From assembly GCF_003614885.1 (NCBI RefSeq), contig NZ_QZMS01000003.1, forward strand, positions 39,491 to 103,490: a stretch of DNA of 64,000 nucleotides, in the 5' to 3' direction. The stretch comes from Photobacterium salinisoli (GTDB taxonomy: Bacteria; Pseudomonadota; Gammaproteobacteria; Enterobacterales; Vibrionaceae). A program made the translations under genes and the position numbers. Below, piece by piece: positions 7,760-17,041 of the stretch (position 1 is the first letter of the stretch; the number at the start of each line of letters is the position of its first letter). Below the pieces are notes generated by a model. The model did not search any database and was not told the DNA's origin. It saw only the letters and a list, made by a program, of their open reading frames with translations.

Positions 7760-10546
7760 TTAATGCGCCTGATCCCAGTTGTCACCACTGCCTGCGTCCG
7801 CGATAAGTGGCACATCCAGCTCAGCGGCGGCTTCCATCAGCTCGCAGACCGACTTCGCGACACTTTCCAGCTCAGATTCTTTCACTTCAAACACCAGTTC
7901 ATCGTGTACCTGCATCAGCAGACGGACACGTTCGCTGTCTTGTGTCTGGATCCAGTTATCGACGGCCACCATGGCACGTTTGATAATATCCGCCGCCGTA
8001 CCCTGCATCGGGGCGTTGATCGCCGCCCGCTCCGCCGCTTTGCGGCGAATGGCATTACGCGATTTAATATCAGGCAGATAGAGACGACGGCCGAACAGGG
8101 TTTCAACATACCCTTGCTCGCTGGCCTGGGTACGGGTGCTTTCCATATATTCCAGCACGCCCGGGTATCGCTCAAAATACACATTCATGTATTGCTGCGC
8201 CTCGTTCCGGCCCATCCCCAGCTGTTTGGCCAGACCAAAGGCACTCATGCCGTAAATCAAACCAAAATTGATGGCTTTGGCACGACGGCGCTGTTCGCTG
8301 GTGACTTCTTCGATTGGCAGACCAAGGATCTCGGCCGCCGTCGCGGCATGGATATCCTTGCCATGCCGGAAGGCATCAAGCAGCGCTTTGTCCCCGGACA
8401 GGTGGGCCATGATCCTCAGCTCAATCTGAGAGTAGTCGACCGCCAGAATCTTGTAGCCTTCCGGTGCGATAAAGGCCTGGCGGATCCGGCGCCCTTGTTC
8501 GTTGCGGATAGGAATATTCTGCAGGTTTGGATCGGTCGACGACAGACGCCCCGTGGCCGCGACAGCTTGATGGTATGAGGTATGTACCCGCTTGGTAACC
8601 GGGTTAATCATGCGCGGCAGCTTGTCAGTATAAGTCGATTTGAGTTTCGCCAGCCCGCGGTGCTCCAGCAGCAGCTTAGGCAGCGGGTAATCCAGTGCCA
8701 GCTCCTGCAACACTTCTTCGTTGGTCGAAGGAGTTCCGGACGGCGTTTTCTTGACTACCGGCAAGCCCATTTTCTCAAACAAGATAGCCTGCAGCTGTTT
8801 TGGTGAGCTGAGATTGAACTCCTCACCGGCCACTTCGTATGCTTGCGCCTGAATCTCATCTAAACGCACCGCAATTTCCTGCGACTGTGCAGTCAGCTTA
8901 CTGGCATCAAGCAGTACACCAGTGCGCTCCATGCGAGACAGTACAGGCACCAGCGGCATTTCGATATCTTCCAGTACGCTTTTCAGTTTAGGGTCCGCAT
9001 TGAGCTTGCTGATCAGCAGGTTATGCAAACGCAGGGTGATATCCGCATCTTCCGCTGCATAAGGGCCAGCCTGTTCCAGATCGATCTGGTTAAAGGTCAG
9101 CTGTTTCTTACCTTTGCCGGCAATGTCTTCGAAACTGATGGTTTTGTGTTCCAGATAGCGCAGAGACAGGCTGTCCATGTCATGTCGGCCCACCACACTG
9201 TTGTACACATAAGATTCCAGCATGGTATCGAAACGTATGCCTTGCATGGCAACCCCATAACGCGCCAGGACACTGGCGTCATATTTCAGGTTCTGGCCCA
9301 CTTTGGCCTGCGTCGGGTCCTCCAGCAAAGGTTTCAGCTGGGCGATCACCCAGTCGCGGTCCAGCTGCGACGGCGCATCCAGATAATCATGGGCCACAGG
9401 CACATAAGCCGCTTTGCCTTCTTCCGCCGCAAATGACAACCCGACCAGATTGGCGACCATGTAGTCCAGGTTGTCGGTTTCGGTATCAAAGGCAAAAACA
9501 TCCGACTGTTTGAGTATCTCCAGCCACTCGCTAAAACGGGCTTCGTCCAGCACCACTTCATAGCCACTGCGGTCAATCACAGGGGCCGGTGCCGAAGACG
9601 GCGCCGGATCACTGTCTTGAGTCGCAATGGTGGCTGCGCCATCAGCGACAATACGGCCATCGCTGCCGTCGAGCATTTCTGCCAGCCAGCGACGAAATTG
9701 CAGTTTACCGAACAGCCGGGTCAGCTCATCAATATCCGGGGTGCCTTTTTGCAGCTCCTGCGGCGTGAATTCAAGCGCCACATCCAGTTTGATGGTCGCC
9801 AGTTCATACGACATCATCGCCGCTTCACGGTTTTCTTCCAGTTTCTTGGCCATGGTTTTCGAGCCACGGAAGCCCAGTGCCGCAATCGCATCCAGGTTGT
9901 CATACAGATCTTTCAGGCCGCCAATCCCGGTCAGCAAGGCGGTGGCTGTCTTGTCACCCACACCAGGCACACCGGGAATGTTGTCGACCTTATCTCCCAT
10001 CAGGGCCAGATAATCAATGATCAGTTCCGGACCGATACCGAACTTTTCCCGTACCCCGTCAGGATCCATCACCACACCCGTCATGGTGTTGATCAGGGTA
10101 ATATTCTCATCCACCAGCTGCGCCATGTCTTTATCACCTGTGCTGATCAGCACAGGCATCCCGGCCTGAGAGGCCTGACGAGCCAGCGTACCGATGACAT
10201 CATCAGCCTCGACCCCGGGCTCGCAAATCAGCGGCAGGCCCATGGCTTTGATAATGGCGTGCAACGGCTCTATCTGAGCACGCAAATCATCCGGCATAGG
10301 CGGGCGATGCGCTTTATACTCGGGATATAGTTCATCGCGGAAAGTCTTGCCTTTGGCATCAAAGACAACAGCAATATGTTCCGTCGCAAATTGACGCAGC
10401 ATGCTACGCAACATATTTACCACGCCATACACAGCCCCGGTTGGTTCACCATCAGAGTTAGTGAAATTGGGCGAAGCATGATATGCACGATAAAGATACG
10501 AGGAACCATCGATCAGGATCAGTGGATTTTCTGGAATAGTTGCCAT
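7760..10546 (-). CDS. polA: DNA polymerase I
   Basis: Repair and Okazaki-fragment polymerase, 928 aa, the normal length. An N-terminal 5' nuclease (about 1-290; [31 protein letters not shown]) is followed by a 3'-5' exonuclease (about 325-515; [10 protein letters not shown] keeps the catalytic Asp and Glu) and a family A polymerase domain with motif A DYSQIELR near residue 702, motif [15 protein letters not shown] and motif [11 protein letters not shown]. All three activities look intact. It stands alone with its own terminator; the upstream region holds DnaA-box-like sequences. Confidence 0.98.
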   Translation of the reverse strand: MATIPENPLILIDGSSYLYRAYHASPNFTNSDGEPTGAVYGVVNMLRSMLRQFATEHIAVVFDAKGKTFRDELYPEYKAHRPPMPDDLRAQIEPLHAIIKAMGLPLICEPGVEADDVIGTLARQASQAGMPVLISTGDKDMAQLVDENITLINTMTGVVMDPDGVREKFGIGPELIIDYLALMGDKVDNIPGVPGVGDKTATALLTGIGGLKDLYDNLDAIAALGFRGSKTMAKKLEENREAAMMSYELATIKLDVALEFTPQELQKGTPDIDELTRLFGKLQFRRWLAEMLDGSDGRIVADGAATIATQDSDPAPSSAPAPVIDRSGYEVVLDEARFSEWLEILKQSDVFAFDTETDNLDYMVANLVGLSFAAEEGKAAYVPVAHDYLDAPSQLDRDWVIAQLKPLLEDPTQAKVGQNLKYDASVLARYGVAMQGIRFDTMLESYVYNSVVGRHDMDSLSLRYLEHKTISFEDIAGKGKKQLTFNQIDLEQAGPYAAEDADITLRLHNLLISKLNADPKLKSVLEDIEMPLVPVLSRMERTGVLLDASKLTAQSQEIAVRLDEIQAQAYEVAGEEFNLSSPKQLQAILFEKMGLPVVKKTPSGTPSTNEEVLQELALDYPLPKLLLEHRGLAKLKSTYTDKLPRMINPVTKRVHTSYHQAVAATGRLSSTDPNLQNIPIRNEQGRRIRQAFIAPEGYKILAVDYSQIELRIMAHLSGDKALLDAFRHGKDIHAATAAEILGLPIEEVTSEQRRRAKAINFGLIYGMSAFGLAKQLGMGRNEAQQYMNVYFERYPGVLEYMESTRTQASEQGYVETLFGRRLYLPDIKSRNAIRRKAAERAAINAPMQGTAADIIKRAMVAVDNWIQTQDSERVRLLMQVHDELVFEVKESELESVAKSVCELMEAAAELDVPLIADAGSGDNWDQAH

Positions 10547-10872
10547 AATGGATTGTCTGTATCTGGAAGATAAAAGGATCAGGGTCTTAGGATGCCATGA
10601 GATGTGCCGAGTGTTAACAGAAGTTTTTCCCTTCCTGACTCACTCCACCTGTGGATAAGTTTGTGAGTTTTTGGAATAAGCCTGATGATCTTTTTTTGAA
10701 TAACTTGAGAAAGATGATTTAAATTAACTAAAAATCATACACTTAAAATATATAACCAAAAATAACCCTTGATCCTGAAAAGATCATCAAGTGTGGAAAA
10801 AGTTATCAGATGGCAGTGTAATCGGTCAAAGCGATGTCAAATTCCCCAAGGTTGAACAAAAAGGAGGCCAAG
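10547..10872. promoter_or_regulatory. AT-rich polA/elbB intergenic region with DnaA-box sequences
   Basis: No gene is visible. The stretch holds a perfect DnaA box (TGTGGATAA, 10650-10658), a near-match (TGTGGAAAA, 10792-10800), several GATC sites and a long AT-rich block (about 10690-10770). CTTGAT (10769-10774) and ATCAAG (10786-10791) form an inverted pair around one GATC cluster. It probably carries the divergent polA and elbB promoters; the DnaA link is inference. Confidence 0.5.
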
Positions 10873-11523
10873 ATGAAAAAGGTTGCAGTGATATTAAGCG
10901 GTTCCGGTGTCTTTGACGGCAGCGAGATCCATGAAGCTGTGCTGGCGCTGTACGCCATAGAGCAGGCAGGTGCCAGCTGGCACTGCTTCGCCCCGAACGT
11001 GGATCAACACCATGTGATTAACCATATTACCGGCGAGCCCATGGATGAAACACGCAATGTACTGATCGAAGCCTCGCGCATTGCCCGGGGACAGATCCAG
11101 GATGTGGCTGAATTAAGCGCACATGACTTCGATGCCCTGCTGCTGCCGGGTGGCTTCGGTGCAGCCAAAAACCTGTCAGACTTCGCCTTCAGCGGCGCAT
11201 CCTGCCAGATCCACCCCGAGGTCAAACGTGCCTGCCAGGAATTTGCCCGGGCGCAGAAACCGGCCGCTTATCTGTGCATTGCACCGGTCTTGATCCCCCA
11301 GATTTATGGTAAGGGCGCAAAAGGCACTATAGGACATGAAAAAGAAGTGGCCAGTGCATTTCGCGCCATGGGCGGCGATCATATTGACTGCCCTGTCGAT
11401 GAGTTTGTGCTGGATCAGGAACGCTGTTTGTTAAGCACTCCGGCTTACATGCTGGCAGGCTCAATCTCAGAAGCGGCCAGCGGGATCAACAAGCTGGTGC
11501 AGCAACTGGTCAAAATGGCCTGA
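10873..11523 (+). CDS. elbB: ElbB family DJ-1/PfpI-like protein (glyoxalase-like)
   Basis: 216 aa, DJ-1/PfpI superfamily; E. coli ElbB (enhancing lycopene biosynthesis protein 2) has weak glyoxalase activity. Seen: VILSGSGVFDGSEIHE at the N-terminus, the LLLPGGFGAAKNL segment, and the nucleophile Cys in AAYLCIAP near residue 134. The ATG at 10873 follows a near-perfect AAGGAGG, so it is chosen over 10834. It is convergent with a ryhB copy whose T-run starts right at the elbB stop. Confidence 0.93.
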   Translation: MKKVAVILSGSGVFDGSEIHEAVLALYAIEQAGASWHCFAPNVDQHHVINHITGEPMDETRNVLIEASRIARGQIQDVAELSAHDFDALLLPGGFGAAKNLSDFAFSGASCQIHPEVKRACQEFARAQKPAAYLCIAPVLIPQIYGKGAKGTIGHEKEVASAFRAMGGDHIDCPVDEFVLDQERCLLSTPAYMLAGSISEAASGINKLVQQLVKMA

Positions 11524-11525
11524 AA

Positions 11526-11683
11526 AAGAAAAAAGCGGCGCTTTATACAAGCGCCGCTCAGCAGAAGAGATCATTGTCTTTAGCCCTACACCAAAAACCT
11601 GACCAAGCTGTATTACTGGAAGCAATGTGAGCAATGTCGTGCCTTCATACGGAAACTGCTACTGCTTTCTTCCCGCTGAGTGC
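11526..11683 (-). ncRNA. ryhB: RyhB-type iron-regulated small RNA, copy 1
   Basis: The conserved RyhB core that pairs with target mRNAs (GCACGACATTGCTCAC followed by ATTGCTTCCAGT) is at about 11616-11642 on the minus strand. Predicted promoter: -35 TTGCAA (11717-11712), 16-base spacer, -10 TATTAT (11695-11690). The 3' end is stem AGCGGCGCTT/AAGCGCCGCT with a T6 tail. Length is near 158 nt, longer than E. coli RyhB (90) and shorter than the V. cholerae form. Fur boxes overlap the promoter. In related bacteria RyhB down-regulates iron-using proteins under iron starvation. Confidence 0.9.
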
Positions 11684-11688
11684 AAGTT

Positions 11689-11707
11689 AATAATAACTAT
11701 TCTCATT
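11689..11707 (-). promoter_or_regulatory. Fur box over the ryhB copy 1 promoter
   Basis: Minus strand AATGAGAATAGTTATTATT, a 19-mer like the Fur consensus, overlaps the -10. A second Fur-like element (GAAAATTATTATCAATT) lies upstream at about 11724-11740. Confidence 0.75.
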
Positions 11708-11805
11708 ACCTTTGCAAGCATTAATTGATAATAATTTTCATTCACTAATAAATTCAATACCTTCATCTGCTTGTCACTTGCCCAGCTCTCTTCTGGCAGA
11801 TACAA

Positions 11806-11967
11806 AAGAAAAAGCGGTGCTTGAAAACAAGCACCGCTAAGCAAAAGTCGACAGCATATTCAGCCCTACACTCAATATCTGCCCTCGCTAAAGTACACTG
11901 GAAGCAATGTGAGCAATGTCGTGCTATCAGACCAGAAACGCCTTGCTGTTCGTTTCTCGCTGAAAGC
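11806..11967 (-). ncRNA. ryhB: RyhB-type iron-regulated small RNA, copy 2
   Basis: Second complete ryhB unit, 284 bases upstream of copy 1 in the same direction. The same core lies at 11897-11925. Predicted promoter: -35 TTGATC (12001-11996), 16-base spacer, -10 TATTAT (11979-11974). Terminator: stem AGCGGTGCTTG/CAAGCACCGCT and T-run at 11838-11804. Besides the core, TGTAGGGCT and the promoter-leader stretch are conserved between the copies, while 5' and linker parts differ. Both therefore look functional rather than one being a decayed relic. Confidence 0.9.
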
Positions 11968-11972
11968 AAGTT

Positions 11973-11991
11973 AATAATAACCATTCTCATT
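11973..11991 (-). promoter_or_regulatory. Fur box over the ryhB copy 2 promoter
   Basis: Minus strand AATGAGAATGGTTATTATT, identical to the copy 1 element except at one base and in the same place relative to the -10. An upstream AT-rich Fur-like element is at about 12011-12028. Confidence 0.75.
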
Positions 11992-12030
11992 TATTGATCA
12001 AGCATTATTTGCGAATAATTTTCATTTACT

Positions 12031-12465
12031 CTATTTATCCCAACTTTTCACGAAATGCAGGCGGTAATCCTCAATGCCGTCTTTCTTCTCCATATGCTCT
12101 ATCTGGTAACCGTTTCTCAGTAACAATCTCAGCATCGAAGGGTAACGGTTACGGGATTTGACTCTCAGCTCCAGATAGCCCTGCTCTTTTACCCAGGCTT
12201 CCTGAGTGCTCATCAGAGCCTGAGCCACCCCATTGTGACGCCCTTCGGCGACCACGCCGCCAAGCCAGCTGTAATAACAGGTTTCCGACAGGCTATAGCC
12301 AATTTTCACGCCTATCAGTTCACCCTCTTGCTCCGCCACCAGAATCAAAGGGCAACGCCCGCGCACCCGGGTTGCCAGGCTGTGCTCTGTCTCAGGATGA
12401 TCAAATTCTTGAATTCTGGCCAGTACGCTTGCCGCCTCAGCCAGACTGGCTTCTCGTATTTTCAT
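12031..12465 (-). CDS. GNAT family N-acetyltransferase
   Basis: 144 aa single-domain GCN5-type acetyltransferase, predicted to use acetyl-CoA; acceptor unknown. The mid-part LILVAEQEGELIGVKIGYS is typical of strand 4, GVVAEGRHNGVAQALM corresponds to the acetyl-CoA pyrophosphate loop, and LRVKSRNRYPSMLRLLLRNGYQ to the C-terminal motif B. The ATG at 12465 follows GGGAG by five bases. The stop is 39 bases upstream of the ryhB copy 2 Fur region. Confidence 0.8.
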   Translation of the reverse strand: MKIREASLAEAASVLARIQEFDHPETEHSLATRVRGRCPLILVAEQEGELIGVKIGYSLSETCYYSWLGGVVAEGRHNGVAQALMSTQEAWVKEQGYLELRVKSRNRYPSMLRLLLRNGYQIEHMEKKDGIEDYRLHFVKSWDK

Positions 12466-12494
12466 CACAGCTCCCACACTCAGTTTTGGCTCAC

Positions 12495-12518
12495 AAAAAA
12501 GCCGGCGCTTGCCGGCTT
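12495..12518 (-). terminator. Terminator of the YhhQ-like gene
   Basis: Minus-strand stem AAAGCCGGC/GCCGGCTTT with T6, directly after the yhhQ stop and before the GNAT gene. Confidence 0.88.
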
Positions 12519-12523
12519 TGAGT

Positions 12524-13201
12524 TTATGACAGCCCCTGCGAGGGCTCAAGCTGAGGCCGCAGCCGGGTCAGACGCTTGACCAGATAATTGAGCAGTACGC
12601 CGTACATAGGCACGAACAAACCCAGGCTGATAATGAGCTTCACGCCGTAATCCACAAGGGCAATTTCCACCCAGTGCTCAGCCATGAAAGCATCCGGGCT
12701 CTGGTAAAAGGCGATAGCAAAGAAAGCAATAGTATCTATAGCATTACCGAATACCGTCGAGCAGGTGGGCGCTATCCACCATTGCTTGCATTGGCGCAGG
12801 CGGTTGAACACGGAAACATCCAGGATCTGTCCCAGCAGATAAGCCATAAAGCTGGCAATCGCGATCCGGGCCACAAAGAGGTTAAACTCGCCCAGCGGCG
12901 CGATCCCCTGAAACGCCCCCTGATAGAAAACCACAGAGAGGAAATAAGACACGGCCAAAGCCGGCAGCATAACCCGGGTAATAATCTTACGCGCCATGCT
13001 GGCACCGTAAATACGTACCGTCAGATCGGTGGCCAGAAAAATAAACGGGAAGGTAAAAGCCCCCCAGGTAGTATGGACACCAAACAAGGTAAAAGGGATC
13101 TGAACCAGATAGTTGCTGGAAGCAATGATCACCAGGTGGAACAGTACCAGAATCCACAGAGCCTGGCGCTGCTGGGCCGGCGAGAAAGGAGAAGTCGTCA
13201 T
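12524..13201 (-). CDS. yhhQ: 7-cyano-7-deazaguanine (preQ0) transporter, YhhQ family
   Basis: 225 aa inner-membrane protein of the VUT/YhhQ family, which takes up queuosine precursors. About six hydrophobic segments (for example WILVLFHLVIIASSNYLVQI and GAFTFPFIFLATDLTVRIYG) and the family-typical TDLTVRIYG and GQILDVSVFNRLR motifs are present. The ATG at 13201 is preferred over the TTG one codon earlier. A good sigma-70 promoter lies 88 bases upstream. No preQ1 riboswitch was recognised in the leader. Confidence 0.88.
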   Translation of the reverse strand: MTTSPFSPAQQRQALWILVLFHLVIIASSNYLVQIPFTLFGVHTTWGAFTFPFIFLATDLTVRIYGASMARKIITRVMLPALAVSYFLSVVFYQGAFQGIAPLGEFNLFVARIAIASFMAYLLGQILDVSVFNRLRQCKQWWIAPTCSTVFGNAIDTIAFFAIAFYQSPDAFMAEHWVEIALVDYGVKLIISLGLFVPMYGVLLNYLVKRLTRLRPQLEPSQGLS

Positions 13202-13288
13202 CAACAGACCTTTTTGTCAAATGGGGGCGAGGGAACCCAAACACACCAACAGCACATTTTATGTACAGCGCTGTCACCAAAGGCGCTG

Positions 13289-13316
13289 ATTATACAGTAA
13301 CCAATCCGACTGCCAA
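13289..13316 (-). promoter_or_regulatory. Sigma-70 promoter of yhhQ
   Basis: Minus strand -35 TTGGCA (13316-13311), 16-base spacer, -10 TATAAT (13294-13289). Both boxes are close to consensus. Confidence 0.6.
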
Positions 13317-13357
13317 GACACCACAGGGTATGGCAAACGTTTGCTGTTAAAATTTGA

Positions 13358-13675
13358 TTAGTGAGTCAACTTTTCAAGCCAGCTTGCCAGAAATGCCAGG
13401 GTGTCGCTGTCATCCCGGCTGAGTAATTCCAGCCACATCGCCGCACTGTAATGCTCGCCTTTCAGCATCATCCGGCAACCTTCAAAATCGATCAGCCAGA
13501 TATGTAAATCGGCATTGGCCTCTTTTTCTACTACGCTCGCCCCCAGCACAGTGACCAGCGCCTGCGCGACATCGGCAAAGCTGTCATAGTCAAAATCCGG
13601 GGTCAGCAGATGCAGACAACCCTGTGCGTGGTCGAACTCGCGAACGCCAAAACGGATGTCAGTCGAATAAATCAT
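13358..13675 (-). CDS. DUF3630 family protein
   Basis: 105 aa, acidic, soluble, no recognised catalytic motif. It resembles the DUF3630 family of Vibrionaceae and relatives found near recQ; function unknown. The start at 13675 lies 7 bases after GGAAGG. Transcribed alone; yhhQ upstream promoter elements lie just downstream of its end. Confidence 0.7.
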   Translation of the reverse strand: MIYSTDIRFGVREFDHAQGCLHLLTPDFDYDSFADVAQALVTVLGASVVEKEANADLHIWLIDFEGCRMMLKGEHYSAAMWLELLSRDDSDTLAFLASWLEKLTH

Positions 13676-13882
13676 AGGGTGCCCTTCCAATATCCGCCGC
13701 TGCCGGGCGGTTATGGTGTAAGTAAGTGTGTATTAGCGTATCAAAGCATAAGCAAGGCATAGCAATGGGCAAAGATTCGTGGTCTTATCGCCCGGTTGCC
13801 TTGACGGCCAGGAGGCCTAGCCGGGTAACACTGTGGTGATGAATTGCATTCTCACCCCAATACGCAAGCTGTTTTGTAGTAC

Positions 13883-13901
13883 ACAAAATCCCGGATTTTG
13901 T
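13883..13901. promoter_or_regulatory. Perfect 9-1-9 palindrome between recQ and DUF3630
   Basis: ACAAAATCC and GGATTTTGT around a single C. Size and symmetry fit a homodimer operator. No identified regulator matches. Confidence 0.4.
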
Positions 13902-13918
13902 ATCTGCTACACTCTCTG

Positions 13919-13950
13919 CCGGATAATCAAGGATTGTCCGGTATTTTTTT
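13919..13950 (+). terminator. Plus-strand intrinsic terminator downstream of no known gene
   Basis: A stem built from CCGGATAATC and GGATTGTCCGG is followed by TATTTTTTT on the plus strand. Both neighbours (recQ, DUF3630) are on the minus strand, so a plus-strand transcript from about 13690-13920 is implied, possibly an sRNA. The stem has mismatches, so chance is possible. Confidence 0.5.
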
Positions 13951-13968
13951 GCCTCAGGCTCGGTCCGG

Positions 13969-15816
13969 TTAATACTCGGCAGCGGCCAGCAAATGCTCTT
14001 CGATCACAGATAAAAATACCTTGCCGTATTTTTCCAGCTTACGCTGACCGACACCGTTGACGGCCAGCAATTCCCCTTCAGACGTCGGCAAACGCTCGGC
14101 CATTTCCATCAGGCTGGCATCATTGAAGACCACATAAGGCGGCAGAGATTCTTCGTCGGCAATCGCTTTACGTACCATCCGCAGTTTGGAAAACAGTTTC
14201 TTGTCATACTGCCGTTTGAGCCGGTTGTCCTGGCGGTTATTGCCGCGCGCGCTGCTGTCAATCCGCGGCACCGCGAGCTGAAGGCTGATCTCCCCCCGCA
14301 GTACAGAGCGTGCTTTGTCAGTCAGCTGCAGGGTGGAGCTGTTGACTATGTTCTGGGTCAGGAAGCCGCGGTGGATCAGCTGGCGCACAATACTGACCCA
14401 GAATTCATGGCTGTGTTCGCGGCCAATGCCGTAGGTGCTGAGCTTGTCATGCCCCTGCTCCCGGACTTTGGCATTTTGCAGGCCGCGCAGTACATCGACC
14501 ACATGATGCACCCCAAAACGCTGATTCACCCGATAGACACAGGACAGCGCCTTCTGCGCCATTTCCAGTGCCTCAAAATGCTGGGGCGGATCAATACAGA
14601 TATCGCAGTTACCACAGGCGTGCTCACTGTGCTCGCCAAAGTAATGCAGCAGTACCTGGCGGCGACAGGTCTGTGCCTCGGCAAACGCCCCCATGGCATT
14701 GAGCTTATGACTTTCGACCTGCTTTTGCGGGCCTTCCTCTTTTTCATCCAGACAGCGGCGCAACCAGGCCAGATCTGCCGGGTCATAAAACATCACAGCT
14801 TCGGCGGGCAGGCCATCGCGCCCGGCCCGGCCGGTTTCCTGATAATAGGATTCGATATTGCGTGGAATATCAAAATGCACCACGAAGCGGACATTGGGTT
14901 TATTAATCCCCATACCGAAGGCCACAGTGGCGGCGACGACCTGAATGTCATCACGCTGGAACCCTTCCTGCACCCGGATCCGCTCGTCGTGTTCCAGCCC
15001 GGCATGATAAGCCGCTGCGCGTATCCCCTGCTCGGTGAGCTTCTCGGCCACCTGTTCCACTTTCTTGCGGCTGTTACAGTAAATAATCCCGCTCTGGCCC
15101 CGCACGCTGGCTAAAAAGCGCACCAGCTGCGCCATCGGCTTGTACTTTTCCTGCAGGGTATAGCGGATATTGGGGCGGTCAAAGCTGCCCAGATGCGTAA
15201 AAGGCGCATCCAGCGCCAGCCGGTTCATGATGTCCTGCCGGGTGGTGTCGTCTGCCGTGGCGGTCAGGGCAATGACAGGCATGGTGGGAAAGTGCTGCTT
15301 GAGCATGCCCAAAGAGGCATACTCTGGCCGAAAATCGTGCCCCCACTGGGAAATACAGTGTGCTTCATCCACGGCAAGCAGGCTGACCGGTAAACCGCTG
15401 AGCCGGTCGATAAAATCCCGGCTCACTACCCGTTCCGGCGACACGTACACCAGCTTGAGCGTGCCGTCTGCCATCCCCTGCCAGGTAGACTGTATTGCGT
15501 CCGCGGACATGGTGGAATTGAGGCACCCCGCTGCCACGCCATTGGCCTGCAGCTGGTCGACCTGATCTTTCATCAGTGAAATTAACGGGGAGATGACCAG
15601 AGTCAGCCCTTCACGCATCAGCGCCGGGATCTGATAACAGAGCGACTTGCCGCCCCCGGTCGGTAAGATCACCAGGCAATCACGGCCAGATGCCACTGCC
15701 TCGATCACTGCCTGCTGGCCGGGCCGGAAAGACTGGTAGCCAAACACCTGCTGCAGAATCTGCTCGCTGCTGGCGGATGAAACGGCACGGCTGAGATCAG
15801 GGGTTGAGGCGGACAT
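13969..15816 (-). CDS. recQ: ATP-dependent DNA helicase RecQ
   Basis: 3'-5' helicase of recombination and replication-fork repair, 615 aa. Helicase motifs in order: Walker A LPTGGGKS near residue 50, motif [17 protein letters not shown], motif III TATA, motif [12 protein letters not shown]. The RecQ zinc site follows (CRR and CGNCDIC), then winged helix and a C-terminal HRDC domain ([16 protein letters not shown]). The ATG at 15816 is chosen; a GTG at 15837 would add seven residues. Divergent from rarD. Confidence 0.96.
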   Translation of the reverse strand: MSASTPDLSRAVSSASSEQILQQVFGYQSFRPGQQAVIEAVASGRDCLVILPTGGGKSLCYQIPALMREGLTLVISPLISLMKDQVDQLQANGVAAGCLNSTMSADAIQSTWQGMADGTLKLVYVSPERVVSRDFIDRLSGLPVSLLAVDEAHCISQWGHDFRPEYASLGMLKQHFPTMPVIALTATADDTTRQDIMNRLALDAPFTHLGSFDRPNIRYTLQEKYKPMAQLVRFLASVRGQSGIIYCNSRKKVEQVAEKLTEQGIRAAAYHAGLEHDERIRVQEGFQRDDIQVVAATVAFGMGINKPNVRFVVHFDIPRNIESYYQETGRAGRDGLPAEAVMFYDPADLAWLRRCLDEKEEGPQKQVESHKLNAMGAFAEAQTCRRQVLLHYFGEHSEHACGNCDICIDPPQHFEALEMAQKALSCVYRVNQRFGVHHVVDVLRGLQNAKVREQGHDKLSTYGIGREHSHEFWVSIVRQLIHRGFLTQNIVNSSTLQLTDKARSVLRGEISLQLAVPRIDSSARGNNRQDNRLKRQYDKKLFSKLRMVRKAIADEESLPPYVVFNDASLMEMAERLPTSEGELLAVNGVGQRKLEKYGKVFLSVIEEHLLAAAEY

Positions 15817-16015
15817 GACTTCACTCTTGATTGACACAGCCGGCTATTCTATACCATTCAGATCCCGGATGGGAGCGCCAGCCTCACGGTAACCGCGCCA
15901 GCAAAAGAAGTCGCTGGTCATTTTGATCTGGCTGGCATTATACTGCCCATCCGGGCATATCTAGCGCAATGCCCATACCTTCCTCTCAATATTGACCATA
16001 ACGTACTGGAATAGC

Positions 16016-16927
16016 ATGGACGAGCAAGCAAAAACGACCCAACGCGGGGTCATACTGGCGATCGCCGCCTACACCATGTGGGGCATTGCACCGATTTACT
16101 TTAAGATGCTGCAAAGCGTCAGTCCGCTGGAAATCCTCAGCCACCGCATTCTCTGGTCTTTCTTTTTTCTGGCGGGATTACTCTTTCTTGGCAAGGGCTG
16201 GGGCAAAGTCCGCCAGGTGCTCAAACAACCCAAAGTCCTGCTGATGCTGCTCGCCAGCTCAGTCATTATAGGGGCCAACTGGCTGATCTTTATCTGGGCG
16301 GTCAACAGCAACTATATGCTCGATGCCAGCCTGGGCTATTTCATCAATCCGCTGCTGAATGTGTTGCTGGGTATGGTGTTTCTGGGCGAGCGCCTGCGCC
16401 CTCTGCAATGGCTGGCTGTGGTGCTGGCCGCCGGCGGCGTACTGGTACAGTTAATCCACTTCGGCTCCCTGCCCTGGGTCGCCTTGGTGCTGGCGGCCAG
16501 TTTTGGTGTCTACGGCCTGCTGCGCAAAAAGGTCAATCTGGATGCCCAGACCGGCCTGTTCATGGAAACCAGCATCCTGCTGCCACTGGCACTGGGTTAT
16601 GTGTTGCTGTTCGCCAGCAGCCCGACCTCAAACTGGACGCTGAATAGCCTGGATACCAACCTGCTGCTGATGGCGGCAGGTATAGTCACCACACTGCCCT
16701 TGCTGTGCTTTACCGGCGCGGCCACCAAGCTCAAGCTGTCGACCTTGGGTTTTTTCCAGTACATAGGTCCCAGCCTGATGTTCCTGCTGGCCGTCGCCGT
16801 GTACGGTGAGCAATTCAGTGCCGACAAGAGCCTGACATTTGCCTGCATCTGGGTTGCGCTGGTGCTGTTCAGCTACGATGGCATCAAGGGTCACCGCCAG
16901 AGCCGCAAGAAAGCCCAAATCGCCTGA
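16016..16927 (+). CDS. rarD: RarD family EamA/DMT-type permease
   Basis: 303 aa, ten hydrophobic segments arranged as two EamA halves, typical of the RarD group (chloramphenicol-sensitive protein in older annotation). The substrate is unknown. Family N-terminus GVILAIAAYTMWGIAPIYFK and HRILWSF are seen. The ATG at 16016 starts a RarD-like MDEQ N-terminus. Same order recQ-rarD-ggt as in Vibrio. Confidence 0.9.
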   Translation: MDEQAKTTQRGVILAIAAYTMWGIAPIYFKMLQSVSPLEILSHRILWSFFFLAGLLFLGKGWGKVRQVLKQPKVLLMLLASSVIIGANWLIFIWAVNSNYMLDASLGYFINPLLNVLLGMVFLGERLRPLQWLAVVLAAGGVLVQLIHFGSLPWVALVLAASFGVYGLLRKKVNLDAQTGLFMETSILLPLALGYVLLFASSPTSNWTLNSLDTNLLLMAAGIVTTLPLLCFTGAATKLKLSTLGFFQYIGPSLMFLLAVAVYGEQFSADKSLTFACIWVALVLFSYDGIKGHRQSRKKAQIA

Positions 16928-16953
16928 CGCTGCCCGCCCGCTTGCCACTTCAC

Positions 16954-16987
16954 ACACAGATTGCTCACACCCGTGGGCAATCTGTGT
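16954..16987 (+). terminator. Hairpin after rarD
   Basis: An 11 bp perfect stem ACACAGATTGC/GCAATCTGTGT with a 12-base loop, followed by TAAAAAC rather than a T-run; probably stabilising or weakly terminating. Confidence 0.45.
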
Positions 16988-17041
16988 TAAAAACACCTAA
17001 TCTTATTGACTGATTCCAAACCATTTTCAGAAGGATAAGCC

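Noticed and set aside
10547..10872. Replication origin
   Set aside because: Only two DnaA-box-like sequences and no tandem 13-mers or gidA/mioC neighbours.
13740..13850. c-di-GMP or other riboswitch upstream of the orphan terminator
   Set aside because: A few short words (GGCAAAG, TAGCCGGGTAAC) recall GEMM RNA, but their order and the P1 stems do not fit, and no gene follows on that strand.
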